22,908 nt of DNA from an uncultured Clostridia bacterium (GTDB taxonomy: Bacteria; Bacillota; Clostridia; Oscillospirales; CAG-272): assembly GCA_904501865.1 (NCBI GenBank), contig CAJGCF010000017.1:1-22908 (forward strand), given 5' to 3'. The position numbers and the translations under genes were made by a program. The notes under the pieces are model-generated. The model had not been told where the DNA came from, did not search any database, and saw nothing but the letters and a program-made list of their open reading frames with translations. Each line of letters starts with the position of its first letter. The stretch's first letter is position 1. Shown piece after piece: positions 14,451-22,908 of the stretch.

Positions 14451-14714
14451 ATGAAAACTTGTGAGATTGTAATAACAAATGCGAGCGGACTCCACGCAAG
14501 ACCCGCAACATTCTTTATTCAAAAAGCAAATTTCTATAAAAGCACGATACTTATTGAAAAGGACGACAGAAAGGTAAACGCAAAGAGCCTTCTCGGAGTT
14601 CTTTCACTCGGAATCGCAAAGGGTATGACCATAAAGCTTTCCGCAGAGGGCAATGATGAGGACGCGGCAATAGACGGTCTGGTTTCTCTCATCAATTCAG
14701 GCTTTAACGAATAA
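14451..14714 (+). CDS. ptsH: Phosphocarrier protein HPr
   Basis: Small cytoplasmic phosphocarrier of the sugar phosphotransferase system, passing phosphate from EI to EIIA proteins; in Firmicutes HPr phosphorylated on Ser46 acts with CcpA in catabolite control. The 87 residues carry the active-site GLHARPAT with His15 and the regulatory AKSLLGVLSLG with Ser46, so both functions are possible and a Crh (which lacks His15) is excluded. ATG 14451 is chosen since AGGGGA lies 7 bases upstream and the promoter is 50 bases away; a reading from 14370 would overlap the promoter. ptsI is not adjacent. A GC-rich hairpin follows at 14730-14770. Confidence 0.97.
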   Translation: MKTCEIVITNASGLHARPATFFIQKANFYKSTILIEKDDRKVNAKSLLGVLSLGIAKGMTIKLSAEGNDEDAAIDGLVSLINSGFNE

Positions 14715-14729
14715 TAGGTCGTGTTTTAT

Positions 14730-14770
14730 AAAGAACGGGGTCGCAGCTAAATACTGTGCCCCCGTTCTTT
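14730..14770 (+). terminator. Hairpin after ptsH, probable terminator with weak T tract
   Basis: AAAGAACGGGG/CCCCGTTCTTT, 11-bp stem with a 19-base loop that can form extra pairs (CGCAG/CTGTG). Only TTT-GCG-TTT follows, so termination may be partial and allow read-through into uvrC. Confidence 0.65.
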
Positions 14771-14810
14771 GCGTTTAAGCATTGGAAAAATATGTAAGGA
14801 GGTGGCTTTT

Positions 14811-16652
14811 TTGGCAGATAGTTTGTCACATATGAAGGTATTGCTTGAAAAAGCCAATACTCTGCCTATGCGACCGGGCGTGTATATTATGAAGAACGCC
14901 GCGGGAAGCGTAATATACGTTGGTAAATCGAGAAAGCTTAAAAATAGGGTATCTCAATATTTTCAGAATAATGAGAAGAACCCCAAGACCGCCAATATGG
15001 TACGTCTGGTTAAGGACTTTGATTATTACGTCTGTGATACTGAGATGGAGGCTCTGTCGCTTGAAAATACACTAATAAAGCAGTATTCGCCAAAGTATAA
15101 TATAAAGCTTAAGGACGCGAAGTCGTATCCGTATATAAAGCTCACGGACGAGGTCTATCCAAGGCTTGTTATGACGAGAAAAAGAGAAGCAGACGGTGGA
15201 AGATATTTCGGTCCCTATTCGGGAACCTCGACCGTGTTTTCAGTGATAAACACCCTGTCGGCAGTGCTTGGGCTGCCCACGTGTACCCGCAGATTTCCGA
15301 AGGATATAGGTAAGGAGCGTCCCTGCCTGTATTATCAGATGAAAAAATGCTGTGGTGTCTGTACGGGGAACGTATCCGAGGAGGAATACACGGAAAAGGT
15401 AAAATATGCCGTTGACGTTCTCAGGGGTAATATTTCGCAGGTCAAGAGTGAGTTAACACAAAAAATGCTTGATTGCGCAGAGCTTGAAATGTTTGAGTCT
15501 GCCGCAAGACACAGAGATACTATATCAGCGCTTGAGCGGTTGGGACAGAAGCAGAAGGTAGTTGCCGCACCCGATACAGAGCACGATATAATAGCGCTTT
15601 ACAAGGACGACCTGTGCTCCTGCATATCCGTATTTTATATACGAAACGGAGCGGTCAGCGATAAATCCGAGTACGTGTACGGAGCCGATAGGATAGTTGA
15701 CGAGAGCAATATTACCGCCTTTATATGTGAGCTTTATAAGGTCCGCGAATATATACCGAAAAGCATACTCTTGTCGTTTGATAGCGACGAGGAGGATAAG
15801 GAGCTTCTTGGCACTTATCTGTCCGAAGTGTCGGGCAGAAGGGTGACGGTTCGCACTCCGGAGAGGGGAGAGATGAGAACTCTTTGCAACATGGTAGCAG
15901 ACAACGCTGCCGAGAAGGCGAAGATATATAAAAACGAAGCCGAGAAAGATGAAAAGACTCTCTTACGTCTTGCCGAGCTCTTGAGCCTTGAGATATATCC
16001 CGAGAGAATAGAGGCGTACGATATATCAAATCTGGGTCACGAGCATATAACCGCAGGAATGATAGTCTGTGATGGCACGAAATTCAAGCGTAGCGACTAC
16101 CGCTCCTTCAAGATAAAGAGCGTTACGGATTCTACTGACGACTACGCAAGCATGCGAGAGGCGATAAAACGCCGCTTTGCTCACCTTGACGATGAGAGCG
16201 GCTCGTTTTCCGAGCTTCCCGACCTTATCCTGCTCGACGGAGGCAGGGGTCACGTCTCGACGGTGCGGGAGCTCTTGGTTGAGATGAATATAGACGTTCC
16301 CGTGTTCGGTATGGTCAAGGACGACTTTCATAAGACCCGTGCTCTGTGTACGGACACCGAGGAAATAAGTATAGCAAAGGAAAACGCGCTTTTCGTGTTT
16401 ATCTATAAGATACAGGAGGAGGTACACCGCTTTACTGTGTCAAAAATGGATAGCGCAAAGCGAAAAACCCTTACAAAGTCCTCGCTTACTAAGATAGAGG
16501 GCATAGGAGACGCCAAGGCAAAGATACTACTGAAGGCTTTCGGTGGCTTTGGGGGAGTAAAGAGCGCAAGTGCGGAAGAGCTTGCGAAGGTCAAGGGAAT
16601 CAGTAGGCGCGATGCCGAAAATATAGTTGGATATTTTAGAAAAGATGATTAA
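14811..16652 (+). CDS. uvrC: Excinuclease ABC subunit C
   Basis: Endonuclease of nucleotide excision repair that cuts on both sides of the lesion after UvrB loading. The 613 residues start with the GIY-YIG domain (GVYIM at 23-27, IYVGKSRKLKNR at 35-46) for the 3' cut, then CCGVCTG, the UVR motif near LTQKMLDCAELEMFESAARHRD that binds UvrB, the RNase H-like domain with YDISN (Asp at 404) for the 5' cut, and C-terminal helix-hairpin-helix motifs (LTKIEGIGDAKAKILL, LAKVKGISRRDAENI). The start is TTG 14811, which has AAGGAGG 8 bases upstream; a start at 14769 would lie inside the ptsH hairpin. rsmD follows after 15 bases. No clear promoter of its own is seen. Confidence 0.97.
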   Translation: MADSLSHMKVLLEKANTLPMRPGVYIMKNAAGSVIYVGKSRKLKNRVSQYFQNNEKNPKTANMVRLVKDFDYYVCDTEMEALSLENTLIKQYSPKYNIKLKDAKSYPYIKLTDEVYPRLVMTRKREADGGRYFGPYSGTSTVFSVINTLSAVLGLPTCTRRFPKDIGKERPCLYYQMKKCCGVCTGNVSEEEYTEKVKYAVDVLRGNISQVKSELTQKMLDCAELEMFESAARHRDTISALERLGQKQKVVAAPDTEHDIIALYKDDLCSCISVFYIRNGAVSDKSEYVYGADRIVDESNITAFICELYKVREYIPKSILLSFDSDEEDKELLGTYLSEVSGRRVTVRTPERGEMRTLCNMVADNAAEKAKIYKNEAEKDEKTLLRLAELLSLEIYPERIEAYDISNLGHEHITAGMIVCDGTKFKRSDYRSFKIKSVTDSTDDYASMREAIKRRFAHLDDESGSFSELPDLILLDGGRGHVSTVRELLVEMNIDVPVFGMVKDDFHKTRALCTDTEEISIAKENALFVFIYKIQEEVHRFTVSKMDSAKRKTLTKSSLTKIEGIGDAKAKILLKAFGGFGGVKSASAEELAKVKGISRRDAENIVGYFRKDD

Positions 16653-16667
16653 AGAGGAATACTTTTT

Positions 16668-17243
16668 ATGATGCGTATAATTACAGGACGGGCAAAGGGG
16701 ATAAGGCTTGAAACTCTTAAGGGAGACAATACCCGACCTACTGCTGAGAGAGCCAAGGAGGCGGTGTTCTCAATGCTTCAGTTTGACCTTGAGGGCAGAG
16801 AGGTGCTTGACCTCTACGCAGGCTCGGGGCAAATGGGGCTTGAGGCGGTGTCAAGAGGCGCCGCGTCGGCGACCTTTGTGGATAAGTCCAAGGACGCCGT
16901 AGGCGTTATAAGCAAAAATATAGAAAAGACCAAGCTCTCGCCCTACTGTAGGGTGCTGTGCTCGGACGCGACGGATTTTATAAAAGCTACAAGGGGAAGA
17001 AGGAAATTTGATATTATCTTCATTGACCCGCCGTATGCTCTGCACGCCGTGCCAGATACTCTGTCTGCGCTTATAGGGGCAGATATGCTCAAGGAAATGT
17101 CCATAATAGTGGCGGAGAGCGAGGAGGCAGACGTGTTTGAAAAACGTCCCGAACTCAAGGAAAAATTTGAGGTCTTGAGGTGCGCCAAGTACGGAGTGGC
17201 ACACGTGACTGTTCTGACACTTGCAAAGGAGACGGATATATGA
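16668..17243 (+). CDS. rsmD: 16S rRNA (guanine(966)-N2)-methyltransferase RsmD
   Basis: S-adenosylmethionine-dependent enzyme that methylates a guanine in the 30S head. The 191 residues show the family N-terminus MRIITGRAKGIRLE, the RPTAERAKEAVFSML segment, motif I LDLYAGSGQMGLEA from residue 47, VDKSKDA (motif II) and the catalytic motif IV DPPY at 120-123. The ATG at 16668 (or 16671) follows GAGG by 10 bases. Its stop codon overlaps the ATG of coaD (ATGA). The rsmD-coaD pair is a very common bacterial arrangement, which supports both calls. Confidence 0.96.
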   Translation: MMRIITGRAKGIRLETLKGDNTRPTAERAKEAVFSMLQFDLEGREVLDLYAGSGQMGLEAVSRGAASATFVDKSKDAVGVISKNIEKTKLSPYCRVLCSDATDFIKATRGRRKFDIIFIDPPYALHAVPDTLSALIGADMLKEMSIIVAESEEADVFEKRPELKEKFEVLRCAKYGVAHVTVLTLAKETDI

Positions 17244-17746
17244 TAGCCTTGATACCCGGAAGCTATGACCCTATCACCCTCGGTCACGTCAACATAATAG
17301 AGAGAGCCGCGTGTAAGTTTGAAAAAGTGATAGTTGCGGTTATGAATAACGACTCGGCAAAGCACGATAAGACCTTGTCGTCAAAGACCTATATGTTTGA
17401 TATGGAAAAAAGACTTGAACTCGTAAGACTGTCGACGGCTCATATTTCAAACGTGGAGGTGGTATCCTCGTCGGGAATGCTCATAGACCTTTTTGACGAG
17501 CTCGGAGCTGATGTGATAGTAAAAGGAATACGCACGGCCGCAGACCTTGAATACGAGCTAATACACGCAAAGTGGAATAAGGCTCACAATGACCGCGTTG
17601 AAACCCTGTTTTTGCCCGCAGACGACAGTCTCGTAACAGTAAGCTCTACTCTTGTCCGCGAACATCTCGCCAACGGCGAGTATGATAAGCTCACCGGAGT
17701 TTTGTCCGAGAGAGCAATAAATCACCTAAAACATAATTCTAAATAG
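17240..17746 (+). CDS. coaD: Phosphopantetheine adenylyltransferase
   Basis: Fourth step of coenzyme A synthesis: ATP plus 4'-phosphopantetheine gives dephospho-CoA. The 168-residue nucleotidyltransferase has the signature GSYDPITLGHVNIIERA with the TLGH motif at 13-16, the substrate loop VKGIRTAADLEYE and the C-terminal VSSTLVRE motif at about 134-141. ATG 17240 is inside the end of rsmD (four-base overlap) with AAAGGAG 8 bases upstream, indicating translational coupling. A stem-loop follows six bases after the stop. Confidence 0.97.
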   Translation: MIALIPGSYDPITLGHVNIIERAACKFEKVIVAVMNNDSAKHDKTLSSKTYMFDMEKRLELVRLSTAHISNVEVVSSSGMLIDLFDELGADVIVKGIRTAADLEYELIHAKWNKAHNDRVETLFLPADDSLVTVSSTLVREHLANGEYDKLTGVLSERAINHLKHNSK

Positions 17747-17751
17747 AAGAT

Positions 17752-17778
17752 ATCACCTCTCCATATAGGAGGGGTGAT
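17752..17778 (+). terminator. Stem-loop after coaD, possible terminator
   Basis: ATCACCTCTCC/GGAGGGGTGAT, 11-bp stem with loop ATATA, followed by TCTGTT rather than a T run. The position after the operon end suggests termination, but the tail is poor. Confidence 0.45.
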
Positions 17779-17847
17779 TCTGTTAGCGGAGCTTGGTCAA
17801 ACACTACAAAAAGGGAGATATTTACACAAAAAAGTGAGAAAAACGTA

Positions 17848-17876
17848 TTTACATTTAAAATTATTTGTGATATAAT
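17848..17876 (+). promoter_or_regulatory. Sigma-A promoter of uvrB-uvrA
   Basis: TTTACA at 17848-17853, TATAAT at 17871-17876, spacer 17 bases ending TGTGA as in the rimM promoter. The ATG is 57 bases downstream. Confidence 0.82.
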
Positions 17877-17894
17877 ATTTTTGACATATTTTAT

Positions 17895-17908
17895 CGAACA
17901 CAAGTTTT
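17895..17908 (+). promoter_or_regulatory. Probable LexA (SOS) box of uvrB
   Basis: CGAACACAAGTTTT matches the Firmicute SOS consensus CGAACRNRYGTTCG at 11 of 14 positions, with a perfect left half. It lies in the first transcribed bases after the promoter, where LexA would block RNA polymerase. uvrB is a common SOS gene. The weak right half keeps this tentative. Confidence 0.5.
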
Positions 17909-17933
17909 ATTTTACCAAGAAAGGCGGTCATTT

Positions 17934-19916
17934 ATGGACAAGTTTATTCTGAAAAGTGAATACAAGCCCACGGGTGACCAGCCCGAAGCTATAGAGGCGC
18001 TCGTGAAGGGAATAAACGAGGGACAGAGAATGCAGACCTTGCTTGGTGTAACGGGCTCGGGTAAGACCTTCACTATGGCAAACGTTATTGCGCAGATAAA
18101 TCGCCCGACTCTCGTTTTGGCGCACAATAAAATTCTTGCCGCGCAGCTCTGCTCCGAGTTCCGCGAATTTTTCCCCGAAAACGCCGTGGAATATTTCGTG
18201 TCTTATTACGATTACTATCAGCCCGAGGCCTATATTCCCGGCAAGGATATGTATATAGAAAAGGACGCACTCGTCAACGACGAGATAGACCGATTGCGCC
18301 ATAGCGCGACAAGCTCACTCTTTGAGCGGCGTGACGTTATTATCGTTGCGAGCGTATCCTGCATATATTCTCTGGGTGAGCCTGACGAATACAAGGACCT
18401 CGTTATATCGCTGCGTCCCGGTATGACTATGTCACGCGAGGAGCTTATTCGCCGACTTGTTTCGATAAGCTATACGCGAAACGACCTCAATCTTGTCCGT
18501 GACTCATTCAGAGTACGTGGAGACGTGGTTGAGATAATTCCTGCGAGTATGGATTCTAAGGCTATTCGCGTTGAGTTTTTTGACGATGAGATAGATAGAG
18601 TTTCCGAGATAAATATAGTTACGGGAGAGCTTATCCGTCAGCTTTCTTACGCACCTGTGTATCCCGCTACGCACTATGCGGTGTCCGACGAAAAAAGGGA
18701 GGCGGCAATCAAGGAGATATATGCCGAGATGGTAGAGCGTGCAAAATATTTTGAGTCCGAGGGTAAGCTCATTGAGGCGCAGAGGATAACCGAGCGCGTA
18801 AAATACGATATGGAGATGCTCTCCGAGATAGGCTTTTGCTCGGGTGTTGAGAACTATTCAAGAATACTTTCGGGTAGACCTGCGGGCTCTACGCCGTACA
18901 CTCTGCTCGACTATTTCCCAAAGGATTTTATAATGTTCGTCGACGAATCACACGTAACTCTGCCGCAGGTACGCGGAATGAGCGGCGGTGACACGGCAAG
19001 AAAGAAAAACCTTATAGATTACGGCTTCCGTTTGCCTTCGGCATACGATAACCGCCCGCTTTTCTTCGAGGAATTTGAGAATAGGATAAATCAAGCGGTA
19101 TTCGTCAGCGCTACACCGGGAGACTATGAAAACCAATACTCCGAGCAGACGGTAGAGCAGATAATCAGACCTACGGGACTTCTTGACCCCGAGGTCGACA
19201 TCCGTCCTATAGAGGGGCAGGTCGACGATCTTATGGGAGAGATACGCAAGAGAGCCGAGGTAGGCGAGAGAGTACTTGTCACAACGCTTACAAAGAAAAT
19301 GGCAGAGGATCTGACGGACTATCTTGAGGGCAACGGGATAAAGGTAAGATATATACATTTCAACATTGATACCATAGAGCGTATGGAGATAATACGCGAT
19401 CTGAGAATGGGCGTTTTTGACGTTCTTGTGGGAATAAACCTGCTCCGTGAGGGACTTGATATTCCCGAGGTGTCGCTCGTGGCGATACTTGACGCCGATA
19501 AGGAGGGCTTTTTGCGCGCCGAGCGCTCATTGATACAGACGATAGGTAGAGCGGCGCGAAACGCAAAGGGTAAGGTCATAATGTATGCGGATACGGTAAC
19601 TGTCTCTATGCAGAAGGCTATATCCGAAACAAACCGTCGCCGCAAGATACAGGACGATTACAACAAGGCACACGGTATAGTGCCCAAGACCATAATCAAG
19701 GGAATACGCGACATAATAGATATGGGCGCATCAAGTGATGACAAGGGCAAGAGTCGACTTGACAAGAAGAAGGCATCAAGAAAGCTGACCGCCCCCGAGC
19801 GCGAAAAGCTTATTGAGCAGTATACGCGTGAGATGAAGGAAGCGGCGAGGACGCTTGAGTTTGAAAAGGCGGCATATCTGCGTGACGAGATAAAGAAACT
19901 CAGAGAAGGCAAATAA
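17934..19916 (+). CDS. uvrB: Excinuclease ABC subunit B
   Basis: DNA-damage-verifying helicase-like subunit of nucleotide excision repair; receives damaged DNA from UvrA and recruits UvrC. The 660 residues, typical length, show Walker A GVTGSGKT at 38-45, the aromatic beta-hairpin beginning [16 protein letters not shown] at residue 87 that threads between strands, motif II DESH at 337-340, [10 protein letters not shown], helicase motifs V/VI ([26 protein letters not shown]), and a C-terminal UVR motif [19 protein letters not shown] for UvrC binding. The ATG has AAAGGCGG 6 bases upstream. Its own promoter and a likely LexA box precede it; uvrA follows after 72 bases with no terminator between. 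Confidence 0.98.
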   Translation: MDKFILKSEYKPTGDQPEAIEALVKGINEGQRMQTLLGVTGSGKTFTMANVIAQINRPTLVLAHNKILAAQLCSEFREFFPENAVEYFVSYYDYYQPEAYIPGKDMYIEKDALVNDEIDRLRHSATSSLFERRDVIIVASVSCIYSLGEPDEYKDLVISLRPGMTMSREELIRRLVSISYTRNDLNLVRDSFRVRGDVVEIIPASMDSKAIRVEFFDDEIDRVSEINIVTGELIRQLSYAPVYPATHYAVSDEKREAAIKEIYAEMVERAKYFESEGKLIEAQRITERVKYDMEMLSEIGFCSGVENYSRILSGRPAGSTPYTLLDYFPKDFIMFVDESHVTLPQVRGMSGGDTARKKNLIDYGFRLPSAYDNRPLFFEEFENRINQAVFVSATPGDYENQYSEQTVEQIIRPTGLLDPEVDIRPIEGQVDDLMGEIRKRAEVGERVLVTTLTKKMAEDLTDYLEGNGIKVRYIHFNIDTIERMEIIRDLRMGVFDVLVGINLLREGLDIPEVSLVAILDADKEGFLRAERSLIQTIGRAARNAKGKVIMYADTVTVSMQKAISETNRRRKIQDDYNKAHGIVPKTIIKGIRDIIDMGASSDDKGKSRLDKKKASRKLTAPEREKLIEQYTREMKEAARTLEFEKAAYLRDEIKKLREGK

Positions 19917-19988
19917 TCCTTGCAAGAAAATATATTAAAGTTTTTGAAGGGCTCGTGGGCTTAAAGTAAAGCTCTGCGAGAGAGAAGT

Positions 19989-22826
19989 ATGGATAAAAAC
20001 GTAGTTATCAGGGGCGCTCGCGTCCACAATTTGAAAAATATAGACGTAGATATACCGAGAGACAAGCTTGTCGTGCTCTCGGGACTTTCGGGTAGCGGAA
20101 AGTCGTCCTTGGCGTTTGACACTGTTTATGCCGAGGGGCACAGACGCTTTGTAGAGTCACTTTCAAGCTATGCCAGAATGTTTCTCGGACAGCTTGACAA
20201 GCCTGACGTGGACTCCATAGACGGACTTTCTCCCTCTATCTCCATAGACCAGAAGACTACGTCGAAAAATCCGCGCTCCACGGTGGGTACGGTAACCGAG
20301 ATATACGACTATCTGCGTCTGCTCTACGCAAGAGTGGGAATACCTCACTGTCCTATATGTGGCAAGGAGATAAGACAGCAGAGCGTGGATCAGATAATCG
20401 AGCGTATAATGAAGCTCCCGGATGGAGAGCGGTTTTTGGTAGTCGCTCCCGTAGTCCGCGCTCAAAAGGGAATGCACGAAAAGGTATTTGCCGATGCCAA
20501 GAAGAGTGGATACGTAAGAGTCAGAGTTGACGGCATACTGTACGATCTCTCCGAGGAGATAAAGCTTGATAAAAACAAAAAGCACTCAATAGAGATAGTG
20601 GTGGACCGCCTTGTTATGAAGGACGGAATAAGATCTCGTCTTGCGGACTCGGTAGAGAACGCGCTCGGCATAGCTGACGGACACCTTATAATAGTACCTG
20701 TGCCTCGCGGTGATGAGGAAACAGACGGAGAGGTATTGACGTTCTCACAGTCATACGCCTGTGAGGAGCACGGAATATCGGTAGGCGAATTTGAGCCGAG
20801 AATGTTTTCCTTTAACAATCCGCAGGGAGCGTGTCCTCATTGCTCGGGACTTGGTGAGACAAGGAAGATAGCGATAAACAGAGTGATTCCCGACAAAAAG
20901 CTTTCCCTGTCACAGGGAGCGGTCAACGTAAACGGCTTCAAAACTCTTGAGGAGGAGAGCTGGAACGGACCTCTTTTCCGCGCAGTAGGAGAGAAATTCG
21001 GCTTTACTCTTGATATGCCTATAAAGGATTTTTCCAAGGAAGCGTATGACGTTCTGCTTTACGGCTCGGGAGACCAGACCTACGAGGTCACAAGGTTTTT
21101 CGGTGGAGAGGCACACGATAGAAAATCTAAATTCGACGGTCTTATTCGTATGATGGAGCAAAGGCTTGAATACGGAATGAGCCCCGAGTATTACGAGCAG
21201 TTTATTGAGGAGACAGACTGCGAGTACTGTAAAGGACAAAGACTTAATCCCATGTCGCTCGCCGTTACGGTGGGAGGCGTGAATATACACGAGCTTTGCT
21301 CTATGTCGGTGCAGAACGCTCTGGATTTTGTAAACGGACTTGAACTGAGCGAAACCGAGTCGGAGATAGCCAGGGAGATACTCAAAGAAATAAGAGCGCG
21401 ACTCGGATTTTTGGTCAGCGTAGGTCTTGACTATCTCACTCTGTCAAGAAAGGCGGGCACGCTTTCGGGCGGTGAGGCGCAGAGAATACGACTTGCCACG
21501 CAGATAGGCTCGTCTCTCGTGGGTGTGCTTTATATACTTGACGAGCCCAGCATAGGACTTCACCAAAGAGACAATTCAAAGCTCATAGCCACTCTCAAAA
21601 AGCTGCGCGACCTTGGAAACACGGTCATTGTCGTAGAGCACGATGAGGAGACTATGGAGGAGTCAGATTATATCATAGATATAGGTCCGGGTGCAGGTAT
21701 ACACGGCGGGCAGGTAGTTGCCGCGGGCACTCCTGACGAGATAAAGCAAAGCCAGGATTCAATAACGGGGGCGTATCTGTCGGGCAGAAAAAGGATAGCT
21801 ATTCCTAAACACAGACGAGATGGCAACGGTAGCTATCTTACCGTAAAGGGTGCCGCGGAGCATAATCTTAAAGGCATAGACGTAAATATTCCTCTCGGCA
21901 AATTCGTTTGTGTCACGGGTGTTTCTGGCTCGGGTAAATCCTCGCTTGTAAACGGGATACTTTATCCCAAGCTTGCCCACGACCTCAATCGCGCCATAGC
22001 GTATCCGGGTAAATGTGACTCGGTGGAGGGACTTGAAGCCCTTGATAAAGTAATATGTATAGACCAAAGCCCCATAGGTCGCACGCCGCGATCAAATCCC
22101 GCCACCTATACGGGACTTTTTACCGATATCCGTGATCTTTTCGCGTCCACTAAAGACGCAAAGGCAAAGGGCTTTAAGGCAGGCAGATTCTCCTTTAATA
22201 CAAAGGGGGGCAGATGCGAGGCCTGCGAGGGTGACGGTGTCAAGTGTATAGAAATGCACTTTTTGCCCGATGTTTACGTCACGTGTGACGTCTGTAAGGG
22301 CAAGAGATATAATTCCGAGACGCTTGAGGTCAAATATAAGGGCAAAAACATCTTCGACGTGCTTGATATGACCGTCGAGGAGGGACTTGCCTTCTTTGAC
22401 GGACTTCCAAAGATAACGCGCAGGCTTAAAACGCTTTATGACGTAGGACTTGGATATATCAAGATAGGTCAATCCTCAACTACGCTCTCGGGCGGTGAGG
22501 CGCAGAGAGTAAAGCTCGCGACCGAGCTCTCCAAGCGCAGCACGGGCAGGACCATCTATATTCTCGATGAGCCCACGACGGGACTTCATACCGCGGACGT
22601 GGCAAAGCTCCTTGAAGTATTGCAGATGATTTGTGACGCAGGAAATACCGTGCTTGTAATAGAGCACAATCTTGACGTCATAAAATGCGCCGACCACATC
22701 ATCGACCTCGGTCCCGAGGGAGGAGACGGCGGCGGACGCATCGTAGCCGAGGGAACACCCGAGGAGGTCGCCAAGATAAAAACCTCATACACGGGACAGT
22801 ATCTTACCAAATGGCTTAAAAAGTAG
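19989..22826 (+). CDS. uvrA: Excinuclease ABC subunit A
   Basis: Damage-sensing ABC ATPase dimer that delivers UvrB to lesions. The 945 residues hold two ABC modules: Walker A GLSGSGKS at 32-39 and GVSGSGKS at 644-651; signatures LSGGEAQR at 492-499 and 833-840; Walker [16 protein letters not shown] and [15 protein letters not shown]. Zinc modules are visible at [25 protein letters not shown] and the CEACEGDG...[10 protein letters not shown] pair in the second half. Length and domain order are normal for the class I UvrA; no drug-resistance-type truncation. The ATG follows a weak GAGAGAG ribosome site, so translation may depend on uvrB. A strong terminator follows. Confidence 0.98.
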   Translation: MDKNVVIRGARVHNLKNIDVDIPRDKLVVLSGLSGSGKSSLAFDTVYAEGHRRFVESLSSYARMFLGQLDKPDVDSIDGLSPSISIDQKTTSKNPRSTVGTVTEIYDYLRLLYARVGIPHCPICGKEIRQQSVDQIIERIMKLPDGERFLVVAPVVRAQKGMHEKVFADAKKSGYVRVRVDGILYDLSEEIKLDKNKKHSIEIVVDRLVMKDGIRSRLADSVENALGIADGHLIIVPVPRGDEETDGEVLTFSQSYACEEHGISVGEFEPRMFSFNNPQGACPHCSGLGETRKIAINRVIPDKKLSLSQGAVNVNGFKTLEEESWNGPLFRAVGEKFGFTLDMPIKDFSKEAYDVLLYGSGDQTYEVTRFFGGEAHDRKSKFDGLIRMMEQRLEYGMSPEYYEQFIEETDCEYCKGQRLNPMSLAVTVGGVNIHELCSMSVQNALDFVNGLELSETESEIAREILKEIRARLGFLVSVGLDYLTLSRKAGTLSGGEAQRIRLATQIGSSLVGVLYILDEPSIGLHQRDNSKLIATLKKLRDLGNTVIVVEHDEETMEESDYIIDIGPGAGIHGGQVVAAGTPDEIKQSQDSITGAYLSGRKRIAIPKHRRDGNGSYLTVKGAAEHNLKGIDVNIPLGKFVCVTGVSGSGKSSLVNGILYPKLAHDLNRAIAYPGKCDSVEGLEALDKVICIDQSPIGRTPRSNPATYTGLFTDIRDLFASTKDAKAKGFKAGRFSFNTKGGRCEACEGDGVKCIEMHFLPDVYVTCDVCKGKRYNSETLEVKYKGKNIFDVLDMTVEEGLAFFDGLPKITRRLKTLYDVGLGYIKIGQSSTTLSGGEAQRVKLATELSKRSTGRTIYILDEPTTGLHTADVAKLLEVLQMICDAGNTVLVIEHNLDVIKCADHIIDLGPEGGDGGGRIVAEGTPEEVAKIKTSYTGQYLTKWLKK

Positions 22827-22856
22827 AACTGGAGATAAACAAAAACTGCGGTTTTC

Positions 22857-22894
22857 AGAAAGGCTTTCCGAAGGCTCGGAGAGCCTTTCTTTTT
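22857..22894 (+). terminator. Intrinsic terminator of uvrB-uvrA
   Basis: AGAAAGGCTTTCCGA/TCGGAGAGCCTTTCT, 15 bp with one T-G pair and loop AGGC, followed by TTTTAATTTT. It starts 30 bases after the uvrA stop. Confidence 0.92.
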
Positions 22895-22908
22895 AATTTT
22901 GGAAAATG

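Noticed and set aside
1..22908. CRISPR array, insertion sequence, prophage or toxin-antitoxin pair
   Set aside because: No regularly spaced repeats, transposase, integrase or paired small toxin-like genes are visible on either strand.

Overview
The window is a stretch of chromosome from a spore-forming member of the Firmicutes, class Clostridia. The evidence is the sporulation genes ylbJ, yqfC and yqfD, a T-box leader in front of valS, strong AGGAGG-type ribosome sites, an HPr carrying both His15 and Ser46, and the Firmicute gene order yqfC-yqfD-phoH-ybeY-era-recO. Ile ATA and Arg AGA codons are common. Nothing here fixes the family or genus. There is no phage, IS element, CRISPR array or rRNA.

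Layout. (1) 1-1690, minus strand: a consensus promoter, tRNA-Thr(GGU), its terminator, a T-box leader with a likely GUA (Val) specifier, a hairpin-rich untranslated stretch, and the first 305 codons of valS, cut by the window edge. (2) 1698-2852, minus: ylbJ, divergent from the next block. (3) 2909-7541, plus: yqfC, yqfD, phoH, ybeY, an unrecognised one-pass membrane protein, and era. yqfF/pgpH, dgkA and cdd, usual members of this cluster, are absent. (4) 7687-8559: recO, preceded by a GC-rich hairpin repeat, with an intrinsic terminator inside its last codons. (5) 8527-9510, minus: yajC and a TIGR04086-like membrane protein, convergent on and overlapping recO. (6) 9610-14267, plus: a promoter, then rimM, trmD, a large O-antigen-ligase-like membrane protein and two DUF4330-like bitopic proteins that look like tandem paralogs. 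(7) 14370-14770: ptsH (HPr) with its own promoter and a following hairpin. (8) 14811-17746: uvrC-rsmD-coaD. (9) 17848-22894: uvrB and uvrA behind a sigma-A promoter with a plausible LexA box, ended by a strong terminator.

Most genes are housekeeping: ribosome and tRNA maturation (ybeY, era, rimM, trmD, rsmD, valS), DNA repair (recO, uvrA, uvrB, uvrC), secretion (yajC), CoA synthesis (coaD) and PTS/catabolite control (ptsH). All three excinuclease subunits lie within about 8 kb. The accessory-looking part is 10967-14267, probably envelope polysaccharide related. I see no clear new defence or mobile system. The most unusual signals are at RNA level: the recO terminator placed before the stop codon, a hairpin that is both yajC terminator and cover of the next ribosome site, a repeat that supplies the ribosome-site region to two unrelated genes, and a tRNA gene directly abutting a T-box leader.
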